A stretch of DNA of 64,000 nt from an uncultured Alphaproteobacteria bacterium. Lineage in GTDB: Bacteria > Pseudomonadota > Alphaproteobacteria > Caulobacterales > Caulobacteraceae. Within the stretch, counting starts at the first letter, position 1. Each line of letters opens with the position of its first letter. Shown here piece by piece: positions 44,070-53,441 of the stretch. Under the pieces are notes generated by a model. That model saw only the letters and a list, made by a program, of their open reading frames with translations. It was not told where the DNA came from and searched no databases. The position numbers and the translations under genes were made by a program. The stretch lies in the NCBI GenBank assembly GCA_903860975.1, contig CAIOSI010000017.1:62001-126000 (forward strand), read 5' to 3'.

Positions 44070-47000
44070 GTGCAAAAGCTTCTAATCGCCAACCGCGGCG
44101 AGATCGCCGTAAGGATTGCCCGCACCGCTGCTGAGATGGGCGTGGCGACTATAGCCATTTATTCTGAAGACGATGCCGCCTCGCTGCATACCCGCAAGGC
44201 TGACGAGGCCTGGGCTCTGAAAGGGTCGGGACCGGCGGCCTATCTGGATATCGCCCAGGTGGTTGGGGCTGCGAAAGCCACAGGGTGCGACGCAGTGCAT
44301 CCAGGCTATGGCTTCCTCTCTGAGACCGCAGCCTTCGCGCGGGCCTGTGCGACGGCCGGATTGATCTTTGTTGGACCAACGCCGCAGACCTTGGAGCTGT
44401 TCGGCGACAAAGGGCGGGCCAGAGCGCTGGCCCAGCAATGCGGCGTACCGGTTCTACCGGGGTCGCAGGGGCCGACGAACCTCGACCAGGCCAAGGCGTT
44501 CTTCGCCGGCTTGGGCCCGGGCGGCGCGGTGATGGTCAAAGCCATTGCCGGTGGCGGCGGGCGTGGGATGCGGCCGGTGATGGAGGCTGGCGACCTTGCG
44601 GCGGCCTTCGAACGCTGCGCCTCGGAGGCCAAGGCGGCCTTTGGTAACGGCGATTTATATGTCGAGCAGTTCTTGGCCCACGCCCGGCATATTGAGGTGC
44701 AGATCGTCGGAGACGGCGCAGTGGTGAGCCACCTGTGGGACCGCGAATGTAGCCTGCAACGGCAGAGGCAAAAGGTGGTGGAGATTGCACCGGCCGACAT
44801 GCTGCCCATGGCATTGCGCGAGCAGTTGTTCGCCGCCGGCGTCAGTCTGGGACAGGCGGCCGGCTATGCAAGTCTTGGAACCATGGAGTTCCTGGTCGAG
44901 GGCGACCGTTTCGTCTTCATTGAGGGCAATGCGCGTCTACAGGTGGAGCATACGGTCACCGAGGAAGTCACGGGCCTGGATCTCGTGCGTCTACAGCTGC
45001 AGATCGCAGCGGGCAGAACGCTTGGTGACCTGCGGCTGACCCAGGGCGATGTGCCGACCCCGCGCGGTCATGCGGTGCAGGTTCGGGTGAACCTGGAGAC
45101 CATGGCGGCTGACGGCTCAGCCAAGCCTGCAGGTGGGGTTCTGACAGCCTTCGAGCCGCCTTCGGGCCCGGGCGTACGCGTCGACGGTTTCGGCTACGCA
45201 GGCTATCGGACAAGTGCGAGGTTCGACAGCCTGCTGGCCAAGCTGATCGTCCATGCTGGCGCAGGTGGGCTCAGCCGCGCCGTCGCCAAGGCTTATCGCG
45301 CGCTCAGCGAGTTCCGCATCGAGGGATCACCGACGAACATCGCGTTCCTCCAGAACCTGCTGGCTCGGCCAGAGGTCGCCGCAGGTGAGGTTCATACGCG
45401 GTTCATTGAACAGGAAATGGCAAAGCTGTCCGGGGCGATTGAGGCCCATCCGAAGCTCTATTTTGACGCCGCAGCGCGCGGAGCCGCCTCGGCCGTCGCC
45501 CCGCGCGTTGGCTATCAGGTGGATGCCCGCGACCCACTCGCTGTCCTGGCCTTAGGCAAGCAGGAGATCGAACAGTCTACCGACGATATCGAGCCGGTGG
45601 GGCCTGAGGGAACACGGCCTCTGCGTGCGCCGCTGCAGGGCACTGTGATCAATATCTCGGTCGTAGCAGGCGATGAGGTGCGCGTAGGCCAGGCGCTCTT
45701 GATCATGGAAGCCATGAAGATGGAGCACGTCATCACGGCCGAGGTTTCCGGGGTCGTGCGCCAGGTCACGGTCGAGGTGGGTGAAACCGTATTTGAAGAT
45801 CATCCGCTCGCCTTTCTCGAGGAAGCAGAGATCGCCAGTGACGCAGGTGTAGACGAAGAAGAGATCGACCTTGATTTCATCAGGCCTGATTTGGCGGAGG
45901 TATTGGACCGCCATGCCCTGACTTTGGACGCTGCACGGCCCGATGCCGTCGCGCGGCGACGCAAGACCGACCAGCGTACGGCGCGGGAGAATGTCGAGGA
46001 TTTGGTCGATCCGGGCAGCTTTGTTGAATACGGGCCCTTGGTGGTCGCCGCGCGGCGGCGTCGCCACAGCCTGGACGAGCTGGTCCGGACCACCCAGGCC
46101 GACGGCATGATCATGGGCTGGGCTTCGGTGAACGGCGACCGATTCACCGAGGATAGGGCGCGCACGGCTGTGCTGTCGTACGACTACACGGTTCTGGCTG
46201 GGACCCAAGGTGCCAACAACCACTGGAAGCTCGATCGTATGAGCGAGCTGATCCACCGTTGGCGGACACCAACCGTATTCTTCACCGAAGGCGGTGGGGG
46301 ACGGCCGGGCGATACCGAAGGGGGCGGTTTCACCCGTGGTTTCGAGTTCTGGGGCAAACTCTCCGGGGCCGTACCCCTGGTCGGCATCAATTCCGGCCGC
46401 TGCTTCGCCGGCAACGCCGCTATCCTTGGCTGTTGCGACGTGATCATCGCCACAAAGAACTCAGCGCTGGGCATGGGTGGCCCAGCCATGGTGGAAGGTG
46501 GCGGCCTGGGCGTCTTCCGGCCGGAGCAAATTGGGCCGATCAAAGTGATGCAGGCCAACGGCACCATCGACGTTCTGGTGGAGGACGAAGCCGAAGCGGT
46601 GCAGGCGGCTAAGAAGTACCTGTCCTACTTCCAGGGGCCGTTGACCGAATGGACGTGTGCGGATCAACGGCGACTGCGCCGCTCGATCCCGGAGAACCGT
46701 TTGCGGGTTTACGATATCCGCAAGGTGATCGAACTGATCGCCGACGTGGGCAGCGTGCTCGAGCTGCGGCCCAAGTTTGGCTTGGCGATGGTGACGGCCT
46801 TCATTCGCGTCGAGGGGCGCCCGATGGGGGTCTTCGCCAATAACCCGATGCATATCGGTGGCGCTATCGATTCGGACGCTTCAGACAAGGCCGCGAGGTT
46901 CCTTCAACTCTGCGAGGCCTTCGATATCCCGGTGCTGTCGCTGTCAGATACCCCCGGCAATATGGTTGGACCGGAGGCGGAGAAAACCGGCCTGATCCGC

Positions 47001-47423
47001 CATTGCTCACGTCTGTTCGTGATCGGCGCCAACCTGACGGTGCCGATCTTCTCGGTGATCCTGCGCAAGTCATATGGCCTGGGCGCCATCGCGATGACGG
47101 GCGGCAGTTATCAGGCCGCGATGTTCTGTGTTTCCTGGCCCACAGGAGAGTTTGGCGGAATGGGTTTAGAGGGCTCAGTTAAGCTGGGCTACCGCAACGA
47201 GCTCGCCGCCATTGAGGATGCGGTGGCCCGCAAGGCGAAGTTTGACGAGATGGTCGCTGCGGCCTACGCCAGCGGCAAGGCTATGGCGAGAGGATCGCAC
47301 CCTTCGCTCGACGACGTTATCGACCCAGCCGATACGCGCCGCTGGATTGTTGGCGGGCTGAAGGTCCTGCCACCTATAGCCCCGCGGACAGAAAAGAAGC
47401 TGCGGTGGGTGGACAGCTGGTAG
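44070..47423 (+). CDS. Acyl-CoA carboxylase, biotin carboxylase-BCCP-carboxyltransferase fusion
   Basis: 1117 residues, GTG start. Residues 1-~445 are a biotin carboxylase: ANRGEIAVRIARTA, VKAIAGGGGRGMRPV for ATP, and FIEGNARLQVEHTVTEE with E285, N287, R289. Residues ~505-585 are the biotin carrier, with K550 in EAMKMEH. Residues ~640-1117 hold both carboxyltransferase halves, including GGGRPGDTEGG and INSGRCFAGNAAILG. One chain carries out ATP-dependent carboxylation of biotin and then of an acyl-CoA, as in the single-chain long-chain acyl-CoA carboxylases. The usual ARLQVEH is preceded by EGN rather than EMNP, a mild departure. Confidence 0.93.
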   Translation: MQKLLIANRGEIAVRIARTAAEMGVATIAIYSEDDAASLHTRKADEAWALKGSGPAAYLDIAQVVGAAKATGCDAVHPGYGFLSETAAFARACATAGLIFVGPTPQTLELFGDKGRARALAQQCGVPVLPGSQGPTNLDQAKAFFAGLGPGGAVMVKAIAGGGGRGMRPVMEAGDLAAAFERCASEAKAAFGNGDLYVEQFLAHARHIEVQIVGDGAVVSHLWDRECSLQRQRQKVVEIAPADMLPMALREQLFAAGVSLGQAAGYASLGTMEFLVEGDRFVFIEGNARLQVEHTVTEEVTGLDLVRLQLQIAAGRTLGDLRLTQGDVPTPRGHAVQVRVNLETMAADGSAKPAGGVLTAFEPPSGPGVRVDGFGYAGYRTSARFDSLLAKLIVHAGAGGLSRAVAKAYRALSEFRIEGSPTNIAFLQNLLARPEVAAGEVHTRFIEQEMAKLSGAIEAHPKLYFDAAARGAASAVAPRVGYQVDARDPLAVLALGKQEIEQSTDDIEPVGPEGTRPLRAPLQGTVINISVVAGDEVRVGQALLIMEAMKMEHVITAEVSGVVRQVTVEVGETVFEDHPLAFLEEAEIASDAGVDEEEIDLDFIRPDLAEVLDRHALTLDAARPDAVARRRKTDQRTARENVEDLVDPGSFVEYGPLVVAARRRRHSLDELVRTTQADGMIMGWASVNGDRFTEDRARTAVLSYDYTVLAGTQGANNHWKLDRMSELIHRWRTPTVFFTEGGGGRPGDTEGGGFTRGFEFWGKLSGAVPLVGINSGRCFAGNAAILGCCDVIIATKNSALGMGGPAMVEGGGLGVFRPEQIGPIKVMQANGTIDVLVEDEAEAVQAAKKYLSYFQGPLTEWTCADQRRLRRSIPENRLRVYDIRKVIELIADVGSVLELRPKFGLAMVTAFIRVEGRPMGVFANNPMHIGGAIDSDASDKAARFLQLCEAFDIPVLSLSDTPGNMVGPEAEKTGLIRHCSRLFVIGANLTVPIFSVILRKSYGLGAIAMTGGSYQAAMFCVSWPTGEFGGMGLEGSVKLGYRNELAAIEDAVARKAKFDEMVAAAYASGKAMARGSHPSLDDVIDPADTRRWIVGGLKVLPPIAPRTEKKLRWVDSW

Positions 47424-47607
47424 GACGCTACCGACACCTACGAGGTGCTGTTTGGGGCACGACGGAAGGGCTGCGATTTCGCGGGCTCCAGCCTGGTCTC
47501 CAAGGCTGCCCGGGCTGTGGGCCAGATCGCGCCGGGCTTTGGGCCCGATGCCTTGGTGCAGATAGCCCCTGGCGACGACCAGCCCCGTGTCAAACGCGCG
47601 CAAGACG

Positions 47608-48972
47608 TCAGTGCGGGACGTAGGTCCTAAGCACGTCTTCGATAATCCGCTCAAGCTGTCCCAGCGTGTTGCAGGATTTCGCCACGTGGGTGAAGCGTTC
47701 GTAGCGGTGCATGACGCTGTCGCCCTGACCCCAGTAGCTCACGGGTTCAGGATTGAGCCAGATAACCGCGCGGGCGCGCTGCTGGATCAGATGCATGAGG
47801 TCCAAGCGCGGGTCGGCGAAATTGGATCGCCCGTCGCCTAAGAAGATCACTGTGGTGTGGCGATCAACACCGGCCAGATGGTTCTCACAGAAATCCTCCA
47901 GCGCCTTGCCGTAATCGGTTTGTTGGAAGCCGATGGTTTGAAGGACCTTGAGGATTGCGCCCTCTACGCCGTTATCGTCGAGGATCGCGTTCACGGGAAT
48001 CAGGCGACCTGAGAAGGCGTAGGCGTCCAGGTGATCGACCACGTCGTTCAGACTGTAAAGGAAGGTCAGCAGGAATTGAGCTGCGGCAGCCACGGACTTT
48101 GAGACGTCGCAGATCGCCACGATAGAGGGCTTGTCGACCTTCTTGATCTTCCACTCGATCTCAAAGGGGACACCGCCGTGGGCCATCGATTTGCGCAGCG
48201 TCTTGCGGACGTCGAGGTGGCCCCTATTGGCTGTGTGTCGGCGGCGCGAGTAGCGGTCGGCCAGGCGCTTGGCCATCCTCTTGACCAGCGCCTGCATCAT
48301 CGCCAGGTCGACGGGATCGATGCCACCGTCTGCGTTCAACGCCTTCTTCGCCAGCATCTCCTCTCGCAGCGCCTTGCCGGAGCCTGAAGCGTAGAGTTCA
48401 TGCTGGCGCTCGACATAGCGTTGGGCCTCGCCGGCGAGCGCCTTTCTGGCAGCGTCCAGGCGTTCGGCCATACCGGCAAGTTCGGGCAGCTTTCGAGCGT
48501 TGGCGATGATCTGCTCGATTTCTGCAAGGCCCATCTCGTCAAGCAGGCGGCGGGTCAGCCGGCTGCGCTGAGTTGATAGGCGGATTTCGGCGACGCCTGC
48601 GCGCTCGGCGGCAGCTTCCATGGCCTGTGCGACGGCGCTGGCGTCGCCCTGTAGCAGCATCTGGGCGAGCGCTGAGTCCGCGATAGCGGCCTGTTCGCTC
48701 TCTGTTTGCGGCTGGGCTATGCTCTCCTCTGGCGGCGGCGGCAGGGTGATCTGATCGCGGGTGAAGAAGGTCTCAAAGGTTTCGTCAAACCGGATGACCT
48801 CATCGGCCGACTTGGCCAGCGTCGCGCAGAGGGCGTCTTTGAAGAGTTGGCGGTCGGCGTAGCCTACGGCGGCTGCGGTGCGCGCCGCATCGATCGCCTC
48901 GGCCGGAGAGACCCGAACGTCGGACGCCCTGAGCGCCCTCAGAAACGCCCCAAGTGTATGCTGCATGGCCAC
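47608..48972 (-). CDS. VWA domain-containing protein (CoxE-like)
   Basis: 454 residues. The C-terminal half is a von Willebrand A domain with the metal-site motif AICDVSKSV (D-x-S-x-S) and a threonine loop. The N-terminal half is helical with Gln/Ala/Glu-rich segments. CoxE proteins partner MoxR ATPases in insertion of metal or maturation of molybdenum enzymes such as CO dehydrogenase. It follows the MoxR gene by 5 bases. The molybdenum hydroxylase 4-6 kb away makes a maturation role possible but unproved. Confidence 0.88.
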   Translation of the reverse strand: MAMQHTLGAFLRALRASDVRVSPAEAIDAARTAAAVGYADRQLFKDALCATLAKSADEVIRFDETFETFFTRDQITLPPPPEESIAQPQTESEQAAIADSALAQMLLQGDASAVAQAMEAAAERAGVAEIRLSTQRSRLTRRLLDEMGLAEIEQIIANARKLPELAGMAERLDAARKALAGEAQRYVERQHELYASGSGKALREEMLAKKALNADGGIDPVDLAMMQALVKRMAKRLADRYSRRRHTANRGHLDVRKTLRKSMAHGGVPFEIEWKIKKVDKPSIVAICDVSKSVAAAAQFLLTFLYSLNDVVDHLDAYAFSGRLIPVNAILDDNGVEGAILKVLQTIGFQQTDYGKALEDFCENHLAGVDRHTTVIFLGDGRSNFADPRLDLMHLIQQRARAVIWLNPEPVSYWGQGDSVMHRYERFTHVAKSCNTLGQLERIIEDVLRTYVPH

Positions 48973-48977
48973 CCCGA

Positions 48978-49937
48978 TTAGCGCCTGTGCAGCAGCTCGA
49001 CGATTTGCGGTTCGACAGCGGTAATATCCTGCTCGAACTTCAGGATCACGTTCAGCGTGTCGCGCACCATGGCTGGCTCCAGGCTGTCGGCGTGCAGCAA
49101 GATCAGAGCGCGGGCCCAGTCGACGGTCTCGGAGATCGAAGGTGCTTTCCTGAGATCCAGCGTCCGCAGCGATTGGACAAAGGCCACCAGCTGATGCGTC
49201 AGGCTCTGCTCAATCCCGGGCACGCGCGTGGCGACGATCCGCTCCTCCAGAGACGCTTCGGGCAGCGGAATATGCAGGTGAAGGCAGCGGCGCTTCAGGG
49301 CATCGCCCAGGTCGCGGACATTGTTGGACGTCAGGAACACCAGCGGTGGTGTCTTGGCGACGATAACGCCTAACTCCGGCACCGACACCTGGTAGGCTGA
49401 CAGCACTTCCAGCAAGAAGGCCTCAAAGGCCTCATCCGACTTATCAATCTCGTCGATAAGCAGGACGCAGCCGTCATCCTGACGCAGCGCCTGCATCAAC
49501 GGGCGCGGTTCTAGAAACGGCTCGGAGAAGAACAGGTCGCCCATGCCGTGGAGGCGATCCATGGCCGCATCCATGTCTGGTGCGTCGGCCAGCGCCGCGC
49601 CCATCCGATCTTTAAGGATCTGGGTGTAAAGCAGTTGCTTGCCGTACTTCCATTCGTAAAGCGCCTTGGACTCGTCCAGGCCCTCATAGCACTGCATGCG
49701 GATCAGCGGATGTCCCAGAAGGCGGGCGGTGGATAGCGCAAGCTCCGTCTTGCCGACGCCGGCGGAGCCTTCCACGAGGATCGGCTTTTGCAGGTGCACA
49801 GCCATGTAGAGGGCTGTGGCGATCCGCCGTGAGGCAATATATCCGACACGACCCAGGCCCTCGACCAGAGCGTCCACCGATGAGAACGGATTGGCGGCTA
49901 TTCCAGCTGCCACCGGGTTTGAAATCGTCAAAGCCAA
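48978..49937 (-). CDS. MoxR family AAA+ ATPase
   Basis: Up to 319 residues. Walker A is VEGSAGVGKTELALS, Walker B is CVLLIDEIDKSDEAFEAFLL, and the sensor text is VFLTSNNVRDLGDALKRRC with the CoxD-like RCLHLHIPLP. It is a chaperone-like ATPase acting with the VWA protein encoded next. The start is doubtful: the longest frame opens with TTG at 49937 and has no good ribosome site, so the real start may be one of the next valines. Confidence 0.9.
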   Translation of the reverse strand: MALTISNPVAAGIAANPFSSVDALVEGLGRVGYIASRRIATALYMAVHLQKPILVEGSAGVGKTELALSTARLLGHPLIRMQCYEGLDESKALYEWKYGKQLLYTQILKDRMGAALADAPDMDAAMDRLHGMGDLFFSEPFLEPRPLMQALRQDDGCVLLIDEIDKSDEAFEAFLLEVLSAYQVSVPELGVIVAKTPPLVFLTSNNVRDLGDALKRRCLHLHIPLPEASLEERIVATRVPGIEQSLTHQLVAFVQSLRTLDLRKAPSISETVDWARALILLHADSLEPAMVRDTLNVILKFEQDITAVEPQIVELLHRR

Positions 49938-50374
49938 AAACTTTCAAAATGAGTGCGTGGAATTCCCACGCGATCGACCGTCAATCGCACGATTGTGCCA
50001 AGCGGCCGGGATCAGGGCAAATGGGAACAACTCTTCCCATAAATTGCGGCTTGGAAATTGCACCCTTACGCGATCGATGCTGCCGGCTGAAGCTGGCAGC
50101 CTAAGTCAGTCGAGCACTCGCGGCCGTCGCCAATCGTCGATCGCGATGCCTTGGTGAGCGGCAGGTGCGCTGCAGGCTTCACAGGTCTGGCGATGAAACA
50201 GATTTAGGCTTTCCAGAAATCGCAACCCGCCTTGCGATGGCCGCCGGTTTATTTTTCGCTACGGAAGGCCTCGCCGATCTCCGCTCCTAAGGAGCTGATG
50301 TCGGTTTGAATTGAATTTTCGTCGTATTGACATTAATAATATCCATATCGATGACATCAAGCGGCGAATTGGCG
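49938..50374. other. Hairpin-rich intergenic region before the Lrp/AsnC gene
   Basis: 437 bases with no gene and at least five inverted repeats: 49955-49971 (GCGTGG/CCACGC), 50021-50040 (ATGGGAA/TTCCCAT), 50079-50100 (nine pairs with one wobble, TGAA loop), 50219-50238 (ATCGCAA/TTGCGAT) and 50283-50295 (GCTCC/GGAGC). A 14-base near-palindrome, CAATCG-CA-CGATTG, is at 49982. A TTGACA at 50327 in AT-rich DNA could be a -35 element for the regulator; I could not fix a -10. It may be a structured leader, a regulatory RNA or a REP-like cluster. Confidence 0.45.
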
Positions 50375-50800
50375 ATGGATGACCTTGACGAGCACCTACT
50401 GACGCGGCTCCGGGACAACGCGCGCGCCCCGGTGGCCGAGTTGGCGCGCGCCCTTGGTTTGTCCCGAACGACGGTGCAGAGCCGACTGGCGAAACTGGAG
50501 CGATCAGGCGTAATCGCCGGCTACGCCGTAAAGTTGTCCGACGCGCGCGAAGCCACGCTAATCCATGCCTTCGTCATGCTGAAGGTTGAGCCCAAACAGG
50601 CGACTGCCGTCACACTGGCGCTGAAGCGTATGGCCGGCGTCCGCAAGCTGCAGGCCGTTATCGGACCTTGCGACATGATCGCCACAGTCGAGGCACCCAA
50701 TGTCGGCGATATGGACACGTTGATCGAGGAGATCGGAGCCCTGCGCGGGGTCGAGAGGACCAACTCATCCATAGTTCTGGCGACCAAGTTCACCCGCTGA
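50375..50800 (+). CDS. Lrp/AsnC family transcriptional regulator
   Basis: 141 residues from the ATG at 50375 (MDDLDEHLLTRLRDNARAPV). The frame reaches back to 50327, but that part is promoter-like DNA. The HTH is LAELARALGLSRTTVQSRLAKLERSGVI-like (residues ~20-48), and the RAM domain follows with VMLKVEPKQATAVTLALKRM and GPCDMIATVEAPN. Members sense amino acids or related ligands as octamers. The target is unknown; the hairpin-rich DNA before it is the likely site of autoregulation. Confidence 0.93.
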   Translation: MDDLDEHLLTRLRDNARAPVAELARALGLSRTTVQSRLAKLERSGVIAGYAVKLSDAREATLIHAFVMLKVEPKQATAVTLALKRMAGVRKLQAVIGPCDMIATVEAPNVGDMDTLIEEIGALRGVERTNSSIVLATKFTR

Positions 50801-50931
50801 GCCGATGCCTGCCTGCCGAAATGCCCGTTTGGGGAACGGGGGTGCGACCTTTTGACTTAATGTATCTCGTCAACTTGAACTCAATGAAGCGCCTCTAGTC
50901 TCCCGGGACGAGCGGGGTTCGCAACGGTTCA

Positions 50932-53436
50932 ATGAAGTCACTTTCGCGCCGATTCCTGATAAGCGTCGGCCTGCTCTCCATGATCATGACCGTGCTTGGC
51001 ACGCTCGGCGCGTTTATCGTTTTTGAGCGCGAACTGTCGGACCGTCAGATTGGCTACCTCAAGGATTATGTCCGCGAGCGTAGCAGCAACGTCGATCGAC
51101 AATTCTCCAATCTTTCAAGCCTGCACCAGGCTGCTGGCGAAGAATTAGAGCGGCGGATGAACCATCTGTCGCCCGCCGATGTGCCAAAACTGGCCGAGGC
51201 CTATTTTCCTCTGCAAGCTGATGGCACGCGCCGTAGCCGCGACGCCTATTTCAACGGCGTCCTGGAGAATGGCTCATTTATCTATGGGATGGGCGCTTTC
51301 CTGGGGCAGGCTAAGGCTGCATCGCCGGACGCAATGCGCGCCATGGTCGCCGCCTTCCGCTTGGTGGCCAACTTCGGCCAGGCCTCCCGGCATAGCTATG
51401 ACAACCTGTATTTCTTCACGCCCAATCCCACCCGGTTGGTGATGTATGCCCCGGACCGACCCGACCACTTGATGTTCTACCGTCACGATGCGCCGGCGAA
51501 TATGTCGGTCGCTCAGGAGGAAATGTCGCGGGTTACACTTCCGCAATTCAATCCCGGCCATGTGACGCGATGCACCAACCTGCAGCGATTGGTTCAAGAT
51601 ACAGTTGGTAAGCGGTTGGCGACGGCCTGCCTGACGCCGGCCTATGTGAACGGCCGATACGTCGGTGCCTTCGGCTCCACCATGGAGCTTACGCACTTTT
51701 TCCTGAATGCGCTGAAAGACACCCCCTCGGGTGCCTCACCGATGATCGTTACGTCCACTGGCGACCTGATTGCCTATCCGGGATTCACCGACCAGAGCAA
51801 GGCGCCGGAAAAGACCCTGGCGGCCTATCAGAAGAAATTCGCGCTAACTGATCTTGTGGCGCGCATCGCTCAGGGTAACCGAGAGAACGGCGTGATCACG
51901 AGCGCCGACGGGCACCAGATCATAGCCTTTGGGCGTCTCAGCGGACCTAACTGGTACCTGCTGCTCACATATCCGAAAGCCAATGTTGTGGCCTCGGCGG
52001 CGCATTCGGCCTCGTGGGTTCTTTTGATCGGAGGCCTTGCCTCGCTGATCCAGGCCCTTGCGGTCGTCGTGCTGGCGCGGACCAGCATCGTGCGCCCGCT
52101 CGAGCGGCTTGCCGCCTCCTGTCAGCCGCAGGCCTTCGGCTACACTGAACGCCCGAACGTTGGCGACGTTGAGAGCCGCCGCGATGAGATCGGCGTCCTT
52201 GCGATGTCTCTACGCACAGAGCGCGAGAAGACCGAGGCTGTGTTGGCCTCACTTGAGGAACGGGTCGGCGAACGTACAGCTCAGCTAGAGCGCGCCAATA
52301 CCGAGAAATCACGATTCCTGGCCAATATGAGCCATGAGCTGCGGACGCCTTTGAACGGCGTCATCGCTATTTCCGAAACCTTGGCGGGACAGCAATCCAC
52401 GCCAAAGGGCCGTCAATTGGCGGAATTGATCATCTCGTCCGGCCGTCTGCTGGAGCGGGTTCTCACAGATATTCTCGATTTCTCGAAAATCGAAACCGGC
52501 GAGGTGGCCTTCGCCCGTGATGCCTTCGCCATGGACCGCCTCGTCGAGCACATCGCTGAACTGCACAGCGCTTCGGCTCATGCCAAGGGCCTCGCATTCC
52601 GCTGGTCTGTGGCCTCGGACGCCGAGGGCCATTTTACCGGCGACACCGTGCGGCTTACTCAAGTGCTCTCAAACCTGCTGTCCAATGCGGTGAAATTCAC
52701 GCCGGCCGGCGAGGTTGTTCTGGACGTTCGCGCCGCTGGCGATGAGATCTGCTTCGAAGTGGCCGATAGTGGCATTGGCTTTGATGAGGAAACCGGTGCT
52801 CGCCTGTTCCGCCGCTTCGAACAGGCCGACGTATTCATCCGCCGTCGGTTCGGCGGCACGGGGCTTGGTCTGGCCATCAGCCGTTCACTCATCGACCTTA
52901 TGGGCGGTCGAATCGAAGTCGCATCGGTGCCCGGGAAAGGCTCGACGTTCTCGGCCTATATCCCGTTAGAACGAATCGAAGGCGGCGGCGCTGACGAGAT
53001 CGACGAGCGTGGCCAGGACATCGATATCGCCGGCGCGCGCGTTCTCGTGGCTGAAGACCACCCGACCAACCAGAAGGTCGTAGAGCTCATCTTGGAAACT
53101 GTGGGCGTGACGCCGGTCATCGTCGAAAACGGTCAGATGGCTATCGACCTGCTGAAGATGGAACGCTTCGATGTGGTCCTGATGGACATGCAGATGCCAG
53201 AGCTGGACGGGCTCTCGGCGACGGCGCTCCTGCGCGAGTTCGAGCGCGAGATGGGTCTGCCGCGCACACCTGTCATCATGCTGACCGCCAATGCGCTGGA
53301 CGAGCACATCCGATCAAGCCACGACGCTGGAGCCGATTTACACCTTTCCAAGCCGATCCATGCTCAGGCCCTGATCGAAAGTATCATAACCGCCATCCTT
53401 GGCGCGGCGGGTGGGCACTCGAACAGCCTCAACTAG
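50932..53436 (+). CDS. Hybrid sensor histidine kinase/response regulator
   Basis: 834 residues. A membrane helix at ~8-32 (LISVGLLSMIMTVLGTLGAF), a periplasmic dCache-like sensor of ~310 residues (TPAYVNGRYVGAFGSTMELT), and a second helix near 350-375 precede HisKA with H468 in SHELRTPLNGVI. The HATPase has the N box (LSNLLSNAVKFTP) and GTGLGLAIS. A receiver domain ends the protein with D752 in VVLMDMQMPELDG. No HPt domain is present, so phosphotransfer must go to a partner. It senses an extracellular ligand, unknown here. Confidence 0.93.
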   Translation: MKSLSRRFLISVGLLSMIMTVLGTLGAFIVFERELSDRQIGYLKDYVRERSSNVDRQFSNLSSLHQAAGEELERRMNHLSPADVPKLAEAYFPLQADGTRRSRDAYFNGVLENGSFIYGMGAFLGQAKAASPDAMRAMVAAFRLVANFGQASRHSYDNLYFFTPNPTRLVMYAPDRPDHLMFYRHDAPANMSVAQEEMSRVTLPQFNPGHVTRCTNLQRLVQDTVGKRLATACLTPAYVNGRYVGAFGSTMELTHFFLNALKDTPSGASPMIVTSTGDLIAYPGFTDQSKAPEKTLAAYQKKFALTDLVARIAQGNRENGVITSADGHQIIAFGRLSGPNWYLLLTYPKANVVASAAHSASWVLLIGGLASLIQALAVVVLARTSIVRPLERLAASCQPQAFGYTERPNVGDVESRRDEIGVLAMSLRTEREKTEAVLASLEERVGERTAQLERANTEKSRFLANMSHELRTPLNGVIAISETLAGQQSTPKGRQLAELIISSGRLLERVLTDILDFSKIETGEVAFARDAFAMDRLVEHIAELHSASAHAKGLAFRWSVASDAEGHFTGDTVRLTQVLSNLLSNAVKFTPAGEVVLDVRAAGDEICFEVADSGIGFDEETGARLFRRFEQADVFIRRRFGGTGLGLAISRSLIDLMGGRIEVASVPGKGSTFSAYIPLERIEGGGADEIDERGQDIDIAGARVLVAEDHPTNQKVVELILETVGVTPVIVENGQMAIDLLKMERFDVVLMDMQMPELDGLSATALLREFEREMGLPRTPVIMLTANALDEHIRSSHDAGADLHLSKPIHAQALIESIITAILGAAGGHSNSLN

Positions 53437-53441
53437 GCGGC

